Positions 9,801 to 18,250 of a stretch of 53,103 nucleotides of DNA are shown here, in pieces. The stretch's first letter is position 1. The number at the start of each line of letters is the position of its first letter. Source of the DNA: Bacillota bacterium. Lineage in GTDB: Bacteria; Bacillota; Clostridia; Acetivibrionales; DSM-1351. The position numbers and the translations under genes are program-made. Location of the stretch: positions 1 through 53,103 of the forward strand of contig JAEWSZ010000062.1 of the NCBI GenBank assembly GCA_023397905.1. The letters are read 5' to 3'. The notes beneath the pieces are model-generated. The model searched no databases. It was not told where the DNA came from and saw only the letters and a program-made list of their open reading frames with translations.

Positions 9801-10678
9801 GGCAGGAGGGGCAAAAACCCGCCGGATACAGCTATGAGGCAGGCGCCGGAAAAGCCGGTGCAAAGTTCAAAGCGGCCAGACCGCGAGTATTCATCCCCGT
9901 ATTTCCGGGAACCAACTGCGAATATGATACAAGGAAGGCTTTTGAGAAGGCGGGGGCAATTGTTGAAACTCTGGTTATCAGAAATATGTTCCATAGTGAT
10001 ATAGCGGAATCCATCAAGGAGATGAAAAAGCTCATAGACAATTCTCAGATAATTATGATACCCGGCGGTTTCAGCGCCGGAGATGAACCTGAGGGTTCCG
10101 GAAAATTCATCGCCACTGCCTTCAGAAACCCTGTTGTGAGCGAAGCTGTAATGAAGCTTCTGAAGCAAAGGGATGGCCTTGCAATGGGTATCTGCAACGG
10201 TTTCCAGGCTCTGATAAAGCTGGGGCTGCTGCCTTTCGGAGAGATAAGGGATATAGACGGAGGCTGTCCGACGCTGACCTTCAACACAATCGGCCGTCAC
10301 CAGTCATGTATGGTAAATACAAGGATAACCTCCAATCTCTCACCATGGCTGAATAACGTAAAGATGGGAGATGTGCATACTGTCGCCATATCACACGGTG
10401 AGGGAAGATTTACAGCAGGTGCGGAAGTCCTGAAGAACCTGGAGGCAAATGGGCAGATTGCAACGCAATATGTTGACTTAGACGGAAACCCGACTTATGA
10501 TATAAGATATAATCCAAACGGTTCGGTAAATGCGATTGAGGGCATTACAAGCCCTGACGGCCGGGTGTTCGGCAAGATGGGCCACTCCGAGAGAATAGGC
10601 GCCAATCTTTACAGGAATATCCCCGGAGAAAAGGATCAAAAGCTTTTCCAGGCAGGTGTGGATTATTTCAGAGCTTAA
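6884..10678 (+). CDS. purL: Phosphoribosylformylglycinamidine synthase, single-chain (large) form
   Basis: 1264 residues; converts FGAR plus glutamine and ATP to FGAM in de novo purine synthesis. The single-chain form fuses synthetase and glutaminase domains. Seen: the PurS-like N-terminus, the TYWSDHCRHTTF linker motif (about residues 222-233), FKNETHNHPTEIEPFGGAAT, two AIR-synthase-like halves, then from about residue 1000 a class I glutaminase domain with VFPGTNCEYD, MIPGGFSAGDEPEGSG and the catalytic Cys at about 1104 in MGICNGFQ. GAGGAGG lies 7 bases before ATG. No other pur gene is near, unlike the usual purine operon. No purine riboswitch was recognised upstream. Confidence 0.96.
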   Translation: MKSTVKRLFVEKKKPYDVEAQGLLSDLVETLGIKSLEALKIVNRYDMEGISDTEYLMARNTIFSEPPVDFAYDEEYSLPEGSRAFAVEYLPGQYDQRADSAAQCIQLLTQGERPDINAARVIVLNGKITDEELEAIKKYYINPVESREAGMEKPETLKTEVEQPENVTVIDGFTSKGPEQLSDLLKNMGFAMSFEDILFCQGYFKNTEKRNPTVTEMRMIDTYWSDHCRHTTFLTCIDSVRFEEGKYSGIIKNTFDEYMSAREDIYKDRDQKDVCLMDVALMAMKKLRKQGKLEDLDVSDEINACSIVVNADINGQSEEWLVMFKNETHNHPTEIEPFGGAATCLGGAIRDPLSGRVYVYQAMRVTGSGDPRTGMEDTISGKLPQKKITTGAAAGYSSYGNQIGLATGQVAEIYNEGYVAKRMEIGAVIGAAPRKNVIRMQPEAGDKIILLGGRTGRDGCGGATGSSKAHTEESLVSCGAEVQKGNPPTERKIQRLFRNPEVSTLIKRCNDFGAGGVSVAIGELADGLKINLDMVPKKYEGLDGTELAISESQERMAVVVASGHAEKFIGHAAQENLEAVVVAEVTADPRLKMTWRGRQIVDLSREFLNSNGARQRIDIEVTAPGVQTYFDKYNDSDNTGSDNAGNIEEKWIENLQDLNRCSQKGLVERFDSTIGANTVLMPFGGKNQLTPSEGMVAKLPLIEGDTATGTMMSYGYNPEISIWSPFHGAVFAVVESVAKIVAMGGDYSKIRLTLQEYFEKPGKDGKRWGKPLSALLGAYYAQMKLGTAAIGGKDSMSGSFMDLDVPPTLVSFAVNTTDVNHVISNEFKRPGSKAVLLTVGLDENKLPDFAELDRVYSRVHKLAKEKAVLSASSVRAGGIAEIISKMAFGNMIGFKFEESLKTALLFKPLYGSIILELPGSTDIAAALDGLKYTVLGTTLEKPEIGINGTGLALRKLIEKWQAPLEKVFPTGVRQEGQKPAGYSYEAGAGKAGAKFKAARPRVFIPVFPGTNCEYDTRKAFEKAGAIVETLVIRNMFHSDIAESIKEMKKLIDNSQIIMIPGGFSAGDEPEGSGKFIATAFRNPVVSEAVMKLLKQRDGLAMGICNGFQALIKLGLLPFGEIRDIDGGCPTLTFNTIGRHQSCMVNTRITSNLSPWLNNVKMGDVHTVAISHGEGRFTAGAEVLKNLEANGQIATQYVDLDGNPTYDIRYNPNGSVNAIEGITSPDGRVFGKMGHSERIGANLYRNIPGEKDQKLFQAGVDYFRA

Positions 10679-10717
10679 ATCATAATAATACGGGCAATTG
10701 CTGCGGAGGGTAGGCCA

Positions 10718-11206
10718 ATGAGGGTGCTTAATGCAAAGAATATAAGACTTTCGGCTGTTTTTCTTTTTATAATATATGTACTCTTATTGGTCTATCTCAC
10801 ATTTCTAAGCCCGTATTTCGGAAGAGGGACGCTGATGTTCCGGCGGATAAACCTGGTTCCTTTCAGGACAATAATGCAATATACGGCCAATGGGCTTGAT
10901 CCAAAATTGTTCATAATAAACGTAATGGGAAATATTGCCGCATTTGTACCTATGGGTTTTCTTCCTCCGATAGTTTTTAACAGGTTGAAGAGATTCGGAA
11001 GAGTGTTGGCCTTGACATTTATTTCAACGGTTATGGTGGAGACATTGCAATTTATACTTAAGGCCGGAGCCGGCGACATTGATGACATTATTCTGAACCT
11101 TGCCGGAGGGGCCGCGGGTTATCTGCTGTACCTGCTTGCGGATACTGTTCTGAGGAAACTTTTTAAAACAAAACCGGACATGGCGGCCGTCAGACGGCAA
11201 ATTTGA
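10718..11206 (+). CDS. VanZ-like membrane protein
   Basis: 162 residues with four predicted membrane helices (about 12-30, 65-85, 92-110, 122-142). Features of the VanZ family: the conserved NLVPF after the first helix, the NVMGNIAAFVPMGFLPP stretch and the DIDDIILNLAGGAAGYLLY motif. Function of most VanZ-like proteins is unknown; the namesake gives low-level teicoplanin resistance. GGAGGG lies 7 bases before ATG. It follows purL by 39 bases and may be co-transcribed. Confidence 0.85.
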   Translation: MRVLNAKNIRLSAVFLFIIYVLLLVYLTFLSPYFGRGTLMFRRINLVPFRTIMQYTANGLDPKLFIINVMGNIAAFVPMGFLPPIVFNRLKRFGRVLALTFISTVMVETLQFILKAGAGDIDDIILNLAGGAAGYLLYLLADTVLRKLFKTKPDMAAVRRQI

Positions 11207-11298
11207 GTTATTTCCGCCGACGACACGGTTTTCTTGCGGTACTTCTGAAAAAATGCTATTATGATAAAAGGGCTTCAATTCCTTTGGAGGTGGATATT

Positions 11299-12099
11299 AT
11301 GAAAATATCATTTTCTACGCTCGGCTGTCCTGACTGGAGCTGGGAGGATATGCTTTCGATTGCAAAAGATATCGGATTTGACGGCATTGAAATAAGAGGC
11401 ATAGGAAATGAACTCTATGCGCCGAAAATCAAGCAATTTGCCATAGATAATATTGATTTGACAAAAAAGAAGCTCGACAAGATAGGTCTTGAAATTCCCT
11501 GTCTGACTTCTTCCTGCCATTTATTTGACAAGGCCAATACGGAGAAAAACATGCAGGAAGGCATTGAGTATATCAATCTGGCGGCTAAACTGGGAACCCC
11601 GTACGTAAGGGTTTTAGGTGATTTACAGCCTTATTCCGGAGATGTCGACCTGGATTTTGTCCTGCGCAATCTGAAAAATCTTTCGGAGAAAGCTGCCGAA
11701 AAAAAAGTAAAGCTGCTTGTGGAAACAAACGGCGTATTTGCCGATTCAAAAGTATTAAAGAATATTCTTGAAGAGGTCGGTTCAGAAAGTGTGGGAGCTC
11801 TCTGGGACATCCACCATCCCTACAGATTTTTTAACGAAGCAATAGAATATACTTATGAAAATCTGAAAGATTATATATCCTTTATTCATGTGAAGGATTC
11901 CGTGATGGCGGACGGTGTCATAAAATATAAAATGATGGGATATGGCGATATTCCCGTGAAAAATGTTGTCAGGCTTTTGATGGAAAATGACTATAAAGGA
12001 TACATTTCATTTGAATGGGTCAAAAGATGGTGCCTGGACCTTGAAGAGCCGGGGATCGTTTTCGCCCATTTTGCCGGTTATATGAAAAGCCTGCTTTAA
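11299..12099 (+). CDS. Sugar phosphate isomerase/epimerase family TIM barrel (AP endonuclease 2-like)
   Basis: 266 residues. I start at the ATG of MKISFSTLGCPDWSWEDML because GGAGGTG lies just upstream. Features of the xylose-isomerase-like TIM barrel superfamily: GFDGIEIRGIG on strand 2, VRVLGDLQPYSGD, VKLLVETNGVF with the metal-binding Glu, SVGALWDIHHPYRF with an Asp-Ile-His metal site, FIHVKDS and a terminal YISFEWVKRW with the last Glu. A divalent-metal sugar isomerase or epimerase is likely; substrate unknown. Cytoplasmic. Confidence 0.88.
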   Translation: MKISFSTLGCPDWSWEDMLSIAKDIGFDGIEIRGIGNELYAPKIKQFAIDNIDLTKKKLDKIGLEIPCLTSSCHLFDKANTEKNMQEGIEYINLAAKLGTPYVRVLGDLQPYSGDVDLDFVLRNLKNLSEKAAEKKVKLLVETNGVFADSKVLKNILEEVGSESVGALWDIHHPYRFFNEAIEYTYENLKDYISFIHVKDSVMADGVIKYKMMGYGDIPVKNVVRLLMENDYKGYISFEWVKRWCLDLEEPGIVFAHFAGYMKSLL

Positions 12100-12109
12100 A
12101 AAACAGGCA

Positions 12110-12155
12110 AAATATTTTCCGTATCTCTCAGGAAAGCCGGGTACGGGAAATATTT
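12110..12155. terminator. Inverted repeat downstream of the isomerase gene, possible terminator
   Basis: AAATATTTTCCGTA (12110-12123) pairs with TACGGGAAATATTT (12142-12155) at 13 of 14 positions. There is no clear T-run, so it may be a weak terminator or an mRNA 3'-end stabiliser. Confidence 0.4.
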
Positions 12156-12220
12156 GAGCATACATGGAAGATTATGGTATCATTCTTGCGGATGTATAAT
12201 CATTTTGCAGGGGTATACTG

Positions 12221-13024
12221 ATGAAACGTTTAATAGCTTTTATGCTGTTCATAATTCTGATATTTCTAATTTCCGGATGCGGCGGTAAAGCCGCAACGGT
12301 TCACAAGGCGCAAGCCAGTCAATATAAGAATTCTTCGGTTGAGCTACCCAAAGAGGTAAAGTCCATAAATATAAATATCGATTCCGGAAGTCTGCAGATT
12401 TTTTGCTGGGACAAGCAGGAGATAAAATTTGAAGTTAAACATACGGCCAGGGACAACAGGACGGATGAAGAACTGGAAAAGCTGCTGAAAAGATATTCCA
12501 TAGACTCGGGAATAAAGGACGGTACATTTGTTTTGTCCGTGGATTATGACGGAAAAATTAAAAATCCCAAGGACTTTTTCTCCGATGTAAAACTTACTGT
12601 TCCAAGGAAGATAAAGAACATTGCCTTGACGCAGGATACCGGCGATTTTACTCTGGAGGACAGATTTCAGGGCAATATAACGGCAGAGCTGGGCTCCGTA
12701 AATTCCGAGATAAAAGATATGGAAGGCAAGCTGGATCTAAAATGCCGGAAGGGCAATGTACGGCTAAATTCCGGTAAACTTTCGGACGGCTCGGGCGTGG
12801 CCGTAAATTCCGGGAATATATATGTTAAAACTGAATGCCACAATATGTCAAAATATTCATTCCAAACACAGACAGGAAATGTGGAGTTGAATTTTCCTGT
12901 GAGCTCGGCTATTCTTTTAGACGCCTTCGGATCAGTCCAGAATAACCAATTTGAGGGCGTTGACGGGGATATACTAATAAACGCGGGAACCAAAGCCGGG
13001 AAAATATCTGTAAATGGATATTGA
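12221..13024 (+). CDS. DUF4097-family lipoprotein
   Basis: 267 residues. A lipoprotein signal peptide (residues 1-21) ends in the lipobox LISGC, so the mature protein should be lipid-anchored outside the membrane. The rest is a repetitive beta-helix-like DUF4097 domain with alternating Asn/Ser/Gly turns (NIDSGSLQIFCW, TQDTGDFTLEDRF, VNSGNIYVKTE). DUF4097 proteins are often encoded beside envelope stress regulators, but none is adjacent here. Role unknown. Confidence 0.85.
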   Translation: MKRLIAFMLFIILIFLISGCGGKAATVHKAQASQYKNSSVELPKEVKSININIDSGSLQIFCWDKQEIKFEVKHTARDNRTDEELEKLLKRYSIDSGIKDGTFVLSVDYDGKIKNPKDFFSDVKLTVPRKIKNIALTQDTGDFTLEDRFQGNITAELGSVNSEIKDMEGKLDLKCRKGNVRLNSGKLSDGSGVAVNSGNIYVKTECHNMSKYSFQTQTGNVELNFPVSSAILLDAFGSVQNNQFEGVDGDILINAGTKAGKISVNGY

Positions 13025-13070
13025 AAAAAGTAAAAAATTAAATAAAAATACAAAATATAGAAAATAAATG

Positions 13071-13098
13071 TTGACAAAATGCAAAAATGTAATATAAT
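13071..13098 (+). promoter_or_regulatory. Sigma-A promoter of the Tad pilus operon
   Basis: Exact TTGACA (13071-13076), 16-base spacer, exact TATAAT (13093-13098), about 100 bases before tadZ. It is the best housekeeping promoter in the window. Every gene downstream to 24195 is on the same strand with short gaps, so this probably drives the whole operon. Confidence 0.8.
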
Positions 13099-13198
13099 GG
13101 AACTAAGCAATGATTCTTTTCTATCCAATTTTATTCACCAGACGGGTTAAATAAAGGAATTTACTTAATTATAATATACAGGAGAACTGGAGAAAATA

Positions 13199-14296
13199 AT
13201 GTCCCTCATAAAAATATTGCTTCTTGACGACGATGATGAATACTCATCCAATCTGTGTAATTTTCTGACTCACAATTATTCCGAAACCATGCTTGTAAAT
13301 TATTGCAGCGACGTATACAAGATAGAAGAATGGATCAAAAAGATAGACCCCGACATATTGCTTACGTGTGAAAAATATTACTGCCATGTCCGTGATTATT
13401 TTCAAAAAAACATCATTATCTTAACTTCAGGGACAAGCAGTGCGGAAATGGACAGCGTTCCTTCGGTCTATAAATATAGAAATGCGGATAAAATTGCAGG
13501 AGATATTGTCAACAGCTTCATTAAGGCAGGAAATATCATAAAAACCCAAAGTGAAAAAAACACAAAAGTCATTTCGGTATACTCTGCGGCCGGCAGTGTG
13601 GGAAAAACGTCAATAGCATCAGGGGTAGGCTCTATCTGCTCACTGTCAGGCCTCTCTGTCTTTTACCTGAATTTCGAACAGTTTCAATCAACTGAAATTT
13701 TCTTTTCCGGCAATTCTGAATATTCGGTATCGGATATAATTTATTATGCGAAAGACAGGGATAAGAATCTGACTTCAAAGATCAAAGCCGCAAGAGATCA
13801 GGACCCTGTTTCAAACGTATACTTCTTCAACAGGGCCGGCAACGTATTTGAATTAAACGAACTTGTTCCGGGAGATGTGGAATATATCGTTCAAAGTTTA
13901 AGGGAATGTGCGCAATATGACCTTGTAGTAATAGACATGGACTCTCAGCTCAGTAAAAATTCGCTGAAAATATTTGAACTGTCAGATGAAATCCTGTATA
14001 TCCTGACTGATGAGGAAATATGTTTACATAAAACCAAATTGTTTATGGATAATATTAACTTATTATCTGATTCTTCCGCCCAAAATACTTTCTTAGCACA
14101 TAAATTCGTATATGTTGCAAACAAAGTATCAAATCAGGCCCCCTCGGTCCTCAAACAATTCCAAGTCAACAAGTTCATTTCTATTATCCCGTTTGACTTA
14201 AAAAACACTTCTGTAAAAAGACAAATCTTTCAATCCGGGGGGCCTGAAATAATAAATAATTCTCTGAAGGAAATAGCCAGGAGATACATCATATAA
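13199..14296 (+). CDS. tadZ: TadZ/CpaE-like protein: degenerate receiver plus MinD/ParA-type ATPase
   Basis: 365 residues. Residues 1-115 resemble a response-regulator receiver (LLLDDDDEYSSNL acidic cluster) but the phospho-acceptor Asp is replaced (PDILLTCEKYY has Thr), so it is not expected to be phosphorylated. Residues about 120-360 are a ParA/MinD fold with P-loop SAAGSVGKTSIA and a YDLVVIDMDS Walker B; the signature lysine of the deviant Walker A is missing, as in other TadZ proteins. TadZ localises the Tad assembly machine at the cell pole. GGAGAA precedes ATG. First gene of the tad operon. Confidence 0.88.
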   Translation: MSLIKILLLDDDDEYSSNLCNFLTHNYSETMLVNYCSDVYKIEEWIKKIDPDILLTCEKYYCHVRDYFQKNIIILTSGTSSAEMDSVPSVYKYRNADKIAGDIVNSFIKAGNIIKTQSEKNTKVISVYSAAGSVGKTSIASGVGSICSLSGLSVFYLNFEQFQSTEIFFSGNSEYSVSDIIYYAKDRDKNLTSKIKAARDQDPVSNVYFFNRAGNVFELNELVPGDVEYIVQSLRECAQYDLVVIDMDSQLSKNSLKIFELSDEILYILTDEEICLHKTKLFMDNINLLSDSSAQNTFLAHKFVYVANKVSNQAPSVLKQFQVNKFISIIPFDLKNTSVKRQIFQSGGPEIINNSLKEIARRYII

Positions 14297-14326
14297 GCAA
14301 GTGGCGGTTATCACAGGGAGGTAACC

Positions 14327-15559
14327 ATGAATCAAAAAATTATCAGTGAAATTAAAGAGGATATCAGCGGGAAAATAGATTTAAAACGGAATTTTTCCGA
14401 CGATGAAATCAATGAAATCATTGCGAAAACGGTTTTTGACAAGTCCAGACAGGTTCTCTTAAGCACACAGGAGAAAAAGCTGATCATAACCACGGTATTC
14501 AATTCTCTGCGCAGGCATGACATTCTGCAGCCCATTCTTGACGATCCTGAAGTAACTGAGATAATGATTAACGGTCCTAATAATATTTTCATAGAAAAAT
14601 ATGGCAGGAGCAGTAAATTTGAGTTGCGGTTCGAATCCGCCCGGAAGCTGGAGGATATTATCCAGGTCATGGTGACCGCCGTGAACAGGACAGTAAATGA
14701 GTCCAGCCCTATTGTGGATGCCAGGCTCAGGGACGGTTCCAGAATCAATGTGGTGCTTCCACCCATAGCCTTAAACGGGCCTATTGTAACAATCAGAAAA
14801 TTTCCTGAAAAGCCCATTACCGTTGAACGGCTTATTGAACTGGGATCTCTGACCGTTGAAGCGGCGGAGGCACTGAAAAAGCTGGTGAGGGCAAAGTACA
14901 ACATTTTTATATGCGGAGGGACCGGAAGCGGAAAGACTACCTTTCTCAATGCATTATCAAATTTTATACCCGGGGATGAAAGAATAATAACAATAGAAGA
15001 TTCCGCGGAGCTCCAGATATTGAACATTCCCAATCTTGTGAGGCTTGAGACCAGGAATGCCAATCTGGAGGGCAAGGGAGAAATAACCATCAGGGAGCTG
15101 ATAAGGACTTCACTTCGCATGAGACCGTCAAGAATAATTGTCGGAGAGGTGAGAGGAGCTGAGGCGATTGACATGCTCCAGGCTCTTAACACAGGACATG
15201 ACGGTTCTCTTTCCACCGGTCATGCCAATTCCACCAGGGATATGCTTTCCAGACTGGAAACCATGATCCTGAGCTCTTCTGCGCTTCCTCTTGAAGCGGT
15301 GAGAAAACAAATGGCTTCGGCCATTGACATAATCATATTCCTGTCCAGGCTGAGGGATAAATCCAGGCGTACCCTGGAAATATCCGAAGTGCTGGATGAA
15401 GGAGACGGGCGGATTGGGCTTAATACACTTTTCGTTTTTGAAGAAACCATTCCGGGCGGAATGTCCTCGGAAGCCGTTTCAGGCTGTCTTAAAAGAACTG
15501 CAAATCCTCTGATGAATAAGCGGAAGTTAATAAATTCGGGTATATTTGATGAAATATAG
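14327..15559 (+). CDS. tadA: TadA/CpaF secretion ATPase
   Basis: 410 residues. A GspE/VirB11-like hexameric ATPase powering Tad pilus extension. Seen: Walker A GGTGSGKTTFLNAL (about residues 197-210), Asp box region ERIITIEDSAELQ, Walker B RIIVGEVRG and the His box TGHDGSLSTGHAN. The N-terminal domain has the LDDPEVTEIMINGP motif typical of CpaF. GGAGG lies 7 bases before ATG. Followed at once by tadB. Confidence 0.95.
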   Translation: MNQKIISEIKEDISGKIDLKRNFSDDEINEIIAKTVFDKSRQVLLSTQEKKLIITTVFNSLRRHDILQPILDDPEVTEIMINGPNNIFIEKYGRSSKFELRFESARKLEDIIQVMVTAVNRTVNESSPIVDARLRDGSRINVVLPPIALNGPIVTIRKFPEKPITVERLIELGSLTVEAAEALKKLVRAKYNIFICGGTGSGKTTFLNALSNFIPGDERIITIEDSAELQILNIPNLVRLETRNANLEGKGEITIRELIRTSLRMRPSRIIVGEVRGAEAIDMLQALNTGHDGSLSTGHANSTRDMLSRLETMILSSSALPLEAVRKQMASAIDIIIFLSRLRDKSRRTLEISEVLDEGDGRIGLNTLFVFEETIPGGMSSEAVSGCLKRTANPLMNKRKLINSGIFDEI

Positions 15560-15570
15560 GAGTGGTGCGT

Positions 15571-16314
15571 TTGATTGATTATGATTCGTATGCTATTCCG
15601 GTCAAAATGAAAATACTTTATGCCTCCGGAGCGGCTCTGGCCGTCTTTGCCGTAGCATACCTGTTCTACAGGAGCATTCTGCTGTCTGTACTGCTCTGTC
15701 CTCTGGGTATTTTTTATTTAAAATACAAACGGAAGCAAATAATTCTGAAACGGCGGTACGAGCTGAATCTGCAATTTAAAGATTTGCTGACCTCGCTGTC
15801 GTCTTCACTGTCAGCCGGCAAAGCCCTTGAAAATGCTTTTTCAAATGCGCTGGAAGACCTGCTTGTGCTGTATCCAAATGATGATGCCTATATAATAAGG
15901 GAAACCAGCGTGATAATTCATAAGCTTTCCTTAAATACAGCCGTTGAGGAGGCCATAAGCGACCTGGCAAAGCGCTCAAAGCTTGAGGATATAATGAACT
16001 TTTCGGATGTGATCCACATCTGCAAAAGAACCGGAGGCAACCTTATAGACGCAATAAAAAATGCCTCGGGCATAATCAGCGATAAAATAGAGATGAAACA
16101 GGAAATAGAGACCCTTCTTACGTCCAGGAGGTTCGAACAGAAAATATTGAATATAATGCCTGCGGCCATGATACTTATTCTGTCACTTACGGCGCAGGAC
16201 TATATAGAACCGGTATTCACCACTGTGCAGGGAAGGCTGGCTATGACGTTTTGCCTGTTCCTGCTGATGATATCATACTTTCTTTCATCCAAAATCATGA
16301 ATATTAAAATGTGA
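15571..16314 (+). CDS. tadB: TadB, type II secretion F-domain membrane protein
   Basis: 247 residues, starting at TTG 15571: AGGAG (15558-15562) overlaps the tadA stop and is correctly spaced for this TTG, whereas the GTGs at 15562 and 15565 lie too close. Membrane segments at about residues 15-45 and 200-245 flank a cytoplasmic T2SSF domain with LLTSLSSSLSAGKALENAF and VIHICKRTGGNLIDAI. It forms, with TadC, the inner-membrane platform on which TadA works. Confidence 0.88.
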   Translation: MIDYDSYAIPVKMKILYASGAALAVFAVAYLFYRSILLSVLLCPLGIFYLKYKRKQIILKRRYELNLQFKDLLTSLSSSLSAGKALENAFSNALEDLLVLYPNDDAYIIRETSVIIHKLSLNTAVEEAISDLAKRSKLEDIMNFSDVIHICKRTGGNLIDAIKNASGIISDKIEMKQEIETLLTSRRFEQKILNIMPAAMILILSLTAQDYIEPVFTTVQGRLAMTFCLFLLMISYFLSSKIMNIKM

Positions 16315-16321
16315 GGGCACC

Positions 16322-17221
16322 ATGTTTTTTATTAAAATATCAATTCTAGTAATCTTTTTTGGCCTGATCACAGCTTTTATAGTGATCCTTTTCAGGAACT
16401 ATTCCCTATATTCGGATTATGTATCGGCTCTGGACAGAAAAGAGTTCTTTTTGAAAGAGCTTTTCCCCTTTGGACTTTATTTCCTGGATAGATGCGGTTA
16501 TACTTTCAATTCGTCCTATGACAGGAAAACGCTGAGTTATATGGGTGAAATATACGGACAGGAGTATTCGGCTTTTTACGCCAGAGTGTTCTATGCAAAT
16601 AAAATAGTGTTGCTGGCGCTCTGTGTAATAACTGAATTTCTGGTGGGAGGGCTGTCAATGCCCGACAGGACTCTGCCGGCATATATGCTGCTATTGTCCG
16701 GAATATTTTTCATATACGGTGATTTCAAGCTTAAAAACAGGGTCCGGAAAAGAAGGCTCCACATACAGCTGGAATTTCCGGAATTTATTAATAAGCTTAC
16801 CTTGTTGCTGAACGCAGGGCTGACCATGTCCAAGGCATGGGAAAAGATTTCTGCGGACAGAACACCGGAAAGCGACGGCGGGCAGAAAAGCTTTTACCTG
16901 GAAGTCGAAAAGACGGTTTCCGAAATAAAAACCGGAAAAAATGAAGAAGAAGCTTTCAGCCAATTTGCCAAAAGGGCAAAAACGCCTGAAATTTCAAGAC
17001 TTATGTCTACTATTATGCAAAATACCAAAAGAGGCGGCAATGACCTGGTGCTTTCACTCAGGCTGCAAGCGGGCGAATGCTGGGAAATGCGGAAGAATGC
17101 AATCAGAAGAATGGGGGAGGAAGCTTCCACAAAGCTGCTTTTTCCCATGATGCTAATGTTTTTCGCTATTGTCATAATCGTTGTGACACCTGCTGTTATT
17201 TCAATGCAGGGTATAAGGTGA
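16322..17221 (+). CDS. tadC: TadC, type II secretion F-domain membrane protein
   Basis: 299 residues, 7 bases after tadB. Membrane helices at the N-terminus (residues 4-24), about 97-135 and at the C-terminus (about 275-295, LLFPMMLMFFAIVIIVVTPA). The T2SSF domain carries LTLLLNAGLTMSKAWEKI and LSTIMQNTKRGGNDLVLSL-type sequence. Second component of the Tad inner-membrane platform. Confidence 0.88.
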   Translation: MFFIKISILVIFFGLITAFIVILFRNYSLYSDYVSALDRKEFFLKELFPFGLYFLDRCGYTFNSSYDRKTLSYMGEIYGQEYSAFYARVFYANKIVLLALCVITEFLVGGLSMPDRTLPAYMLLLSGIFFIYGDFKLKNRVRKRRLHIQLEFPEFINKLTLLLNAGLTMSKAWEKISADRTPESDGGQKSFYLEVEKTVSEIKTGKNEEEAFSQFAKRAKTPEISRLMSTIMQNTKRGGNDLVLSLRLQAGECWEMRKNAIRRMGEEASTKLLFPMMLMFFAIVIIVVTPAVISMQGIR

Positions 17222-17229
17222 AGGGATAG

Positions 17230-17274
17230 GAGGCTTCAGCCTCAAACCCGAACTATCGGCTTTCAGCCGATAGT
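17230..17274 (+). promoter_or_regulatory. Two tandem hairpins between tadC and the pilin gene
   Basis: First hairpin: GAGGC-TTCA-GCCTC (17230-17243). Second: ACTATCGGCT (17252-17261), loop TTC, AGCCGATAGT (17265-17274), a perfect 10-bp stem. No T-run follows. They sit directly before the pilin gene and could act as a processing or stability element raising pilin mRNA over the upstream machine genes; this role is inference. Confidence 0.5.
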
Positions 17275-17315
17275 AATTGACTTCATAGAAATTCGTAGAA
17301 GGGGGGGATAGTAGT

Positions 17316-17525
17316 ATGGTTTCCGTATTAAAAAGATTTTTTTCAGAGGAAGACGGCATGGGGACGGTGGAGATAATTATAATCATCGCAGTTCTCGTAG
17401 GAGTGGCTTTGCTGTTCAGAAAACAGCTCATCAACTTTGTAAACGGGATAATTGACAATCTGTTTCCGGATGCAGGCAAGCTTGAAAATAACAAGACCGG
17501 AACCCAGGGAACACTGGCAGATTAG
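17316..17525 (+). CDS. flp: Flp-type (class IVb) pilin
   Basis: 69 residues. The leader ends in Gly, and MGTVEIIIIIAVLVG follows with Glu at +5 of the mature form and a long hydrophobic helix: the classic Flp prepilin site (EEDG^MGTVE). Mature length is about 55 residues with a hydrophilic C-terminal tail. Two prepilin peptidases are encoded downstream. GGGGGGG lies about 7 bases before ATG. It is the likely major subunit of the Tad pilus. Confidence 0.9.
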   Translation: MVSVLKRFFSEEDGMGTVEIIIIIAVLVGVALLFRKQLINFVNGIIDNLFPDAGKLENNKTGTQGTLAD

Positions 17526-17614
17526 TAAAAAGGCCATGACAGCATGTCCTGTTTCATGGCATGAGATTTAGAAGTCATGCCATGTTCAGGCTCAATTGGA
17601 AGGTGGTAAACATA

Positions 17615-18250
17615 ATGCCGACAGCAGAAAAACTTAAATTTACTCTGAAGGGCAGCTTTACAGTTGAAGCTGCAATGATTTTTTCGGTGGTTTTCATACT
17701 TGTTGCCGCTCTGGTATATGTTTTCATAATAATGTATCAGTATTCTGTACTTCAAAGCGCCGCAGACAGAGCGGCCAATATGGGGGCATATTATTATGTA
17801 AATACCAATGGTGCAGGATATATTTCCGGGAATGGCACAGAGCTTTACTGGAGAATAGCGGACAGCCATTCCAAAGAGAAGGAGAACAATTTAAAGGAGC
17901 ATATTTTTCAAAGCTTTGAGCCTCCGGTCATAGCTTCATCCAAAAGCGTGGAAATTGACACTGCGCATACCTTTCTGCTGAAACAGCTGAAAGTTGGAAT
18001 AGAAGAGCAATACCGGTTTCCGGTAGGGGATTTATTCGAGGTTTTTGGCATTTCCCCATGGCTGAAAATGAAAGCGGAGACGATGGCGCCACTGGATGAC
18101 AATGCTGAATTTGTAAGGAATCTGGATATGATCACAGATATCAAAAATTGTATTGCCAACAGCGACAATAAATGGATTGGCCAGGGCGCTGCGGCCAGCG
18201 ACATCATAGACGGGCTTTTAAGCCGAAAGCCTGGACAGGAGGACGGATGA
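17615..18250 (+). CDS. TadE-like pseudopilin/membrane-anchored protein
   Basis: 211 residues. I start at the ATG of MPTAEKLKF because GGAAGGTGG precedes it; an in-frame ATG 18 codons upstream has none. The KGSFTVEAAMIF motif near residue 13 is a TadE-type prepilin site with Glu at +5, followed by one helix (to about residue 42). The remainder is an external domain. A minor pilin or pilus-associated component. Its stop overlaps the next start (ATGA). Confidence 0.8.
   Translation: MPTAEKLKFTLKGSFTVEAAMIFSVVFILVAALVYVFIIMYQYSVLQSAADRAANMGAYYYVNTNGAGYISGNGTELYWRIADSHSKEKENNLKEHIFQSFEPPVIASSKSVEIDTAHTFLLKQLKVGIEEQYRFPVGDLFEVFGISPWLKMKAETMAPLDDNAEFVRNLDMITDIKNCIANSDNKWIGQGAAASDIIDGLLSRKPGQEDG

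Noticed and set aside
9389..10300. Long antisense open frame within purL
   Set aside because: The opposite strand encodes the PurL synthetase end and glutaminase domain with all motifs; this frame is a composition shadow.
14332..15216. Antisense open frame within tadA
   Set aside because: Serine-rich shadow of a motif-complete ATPase gene; no start signals.
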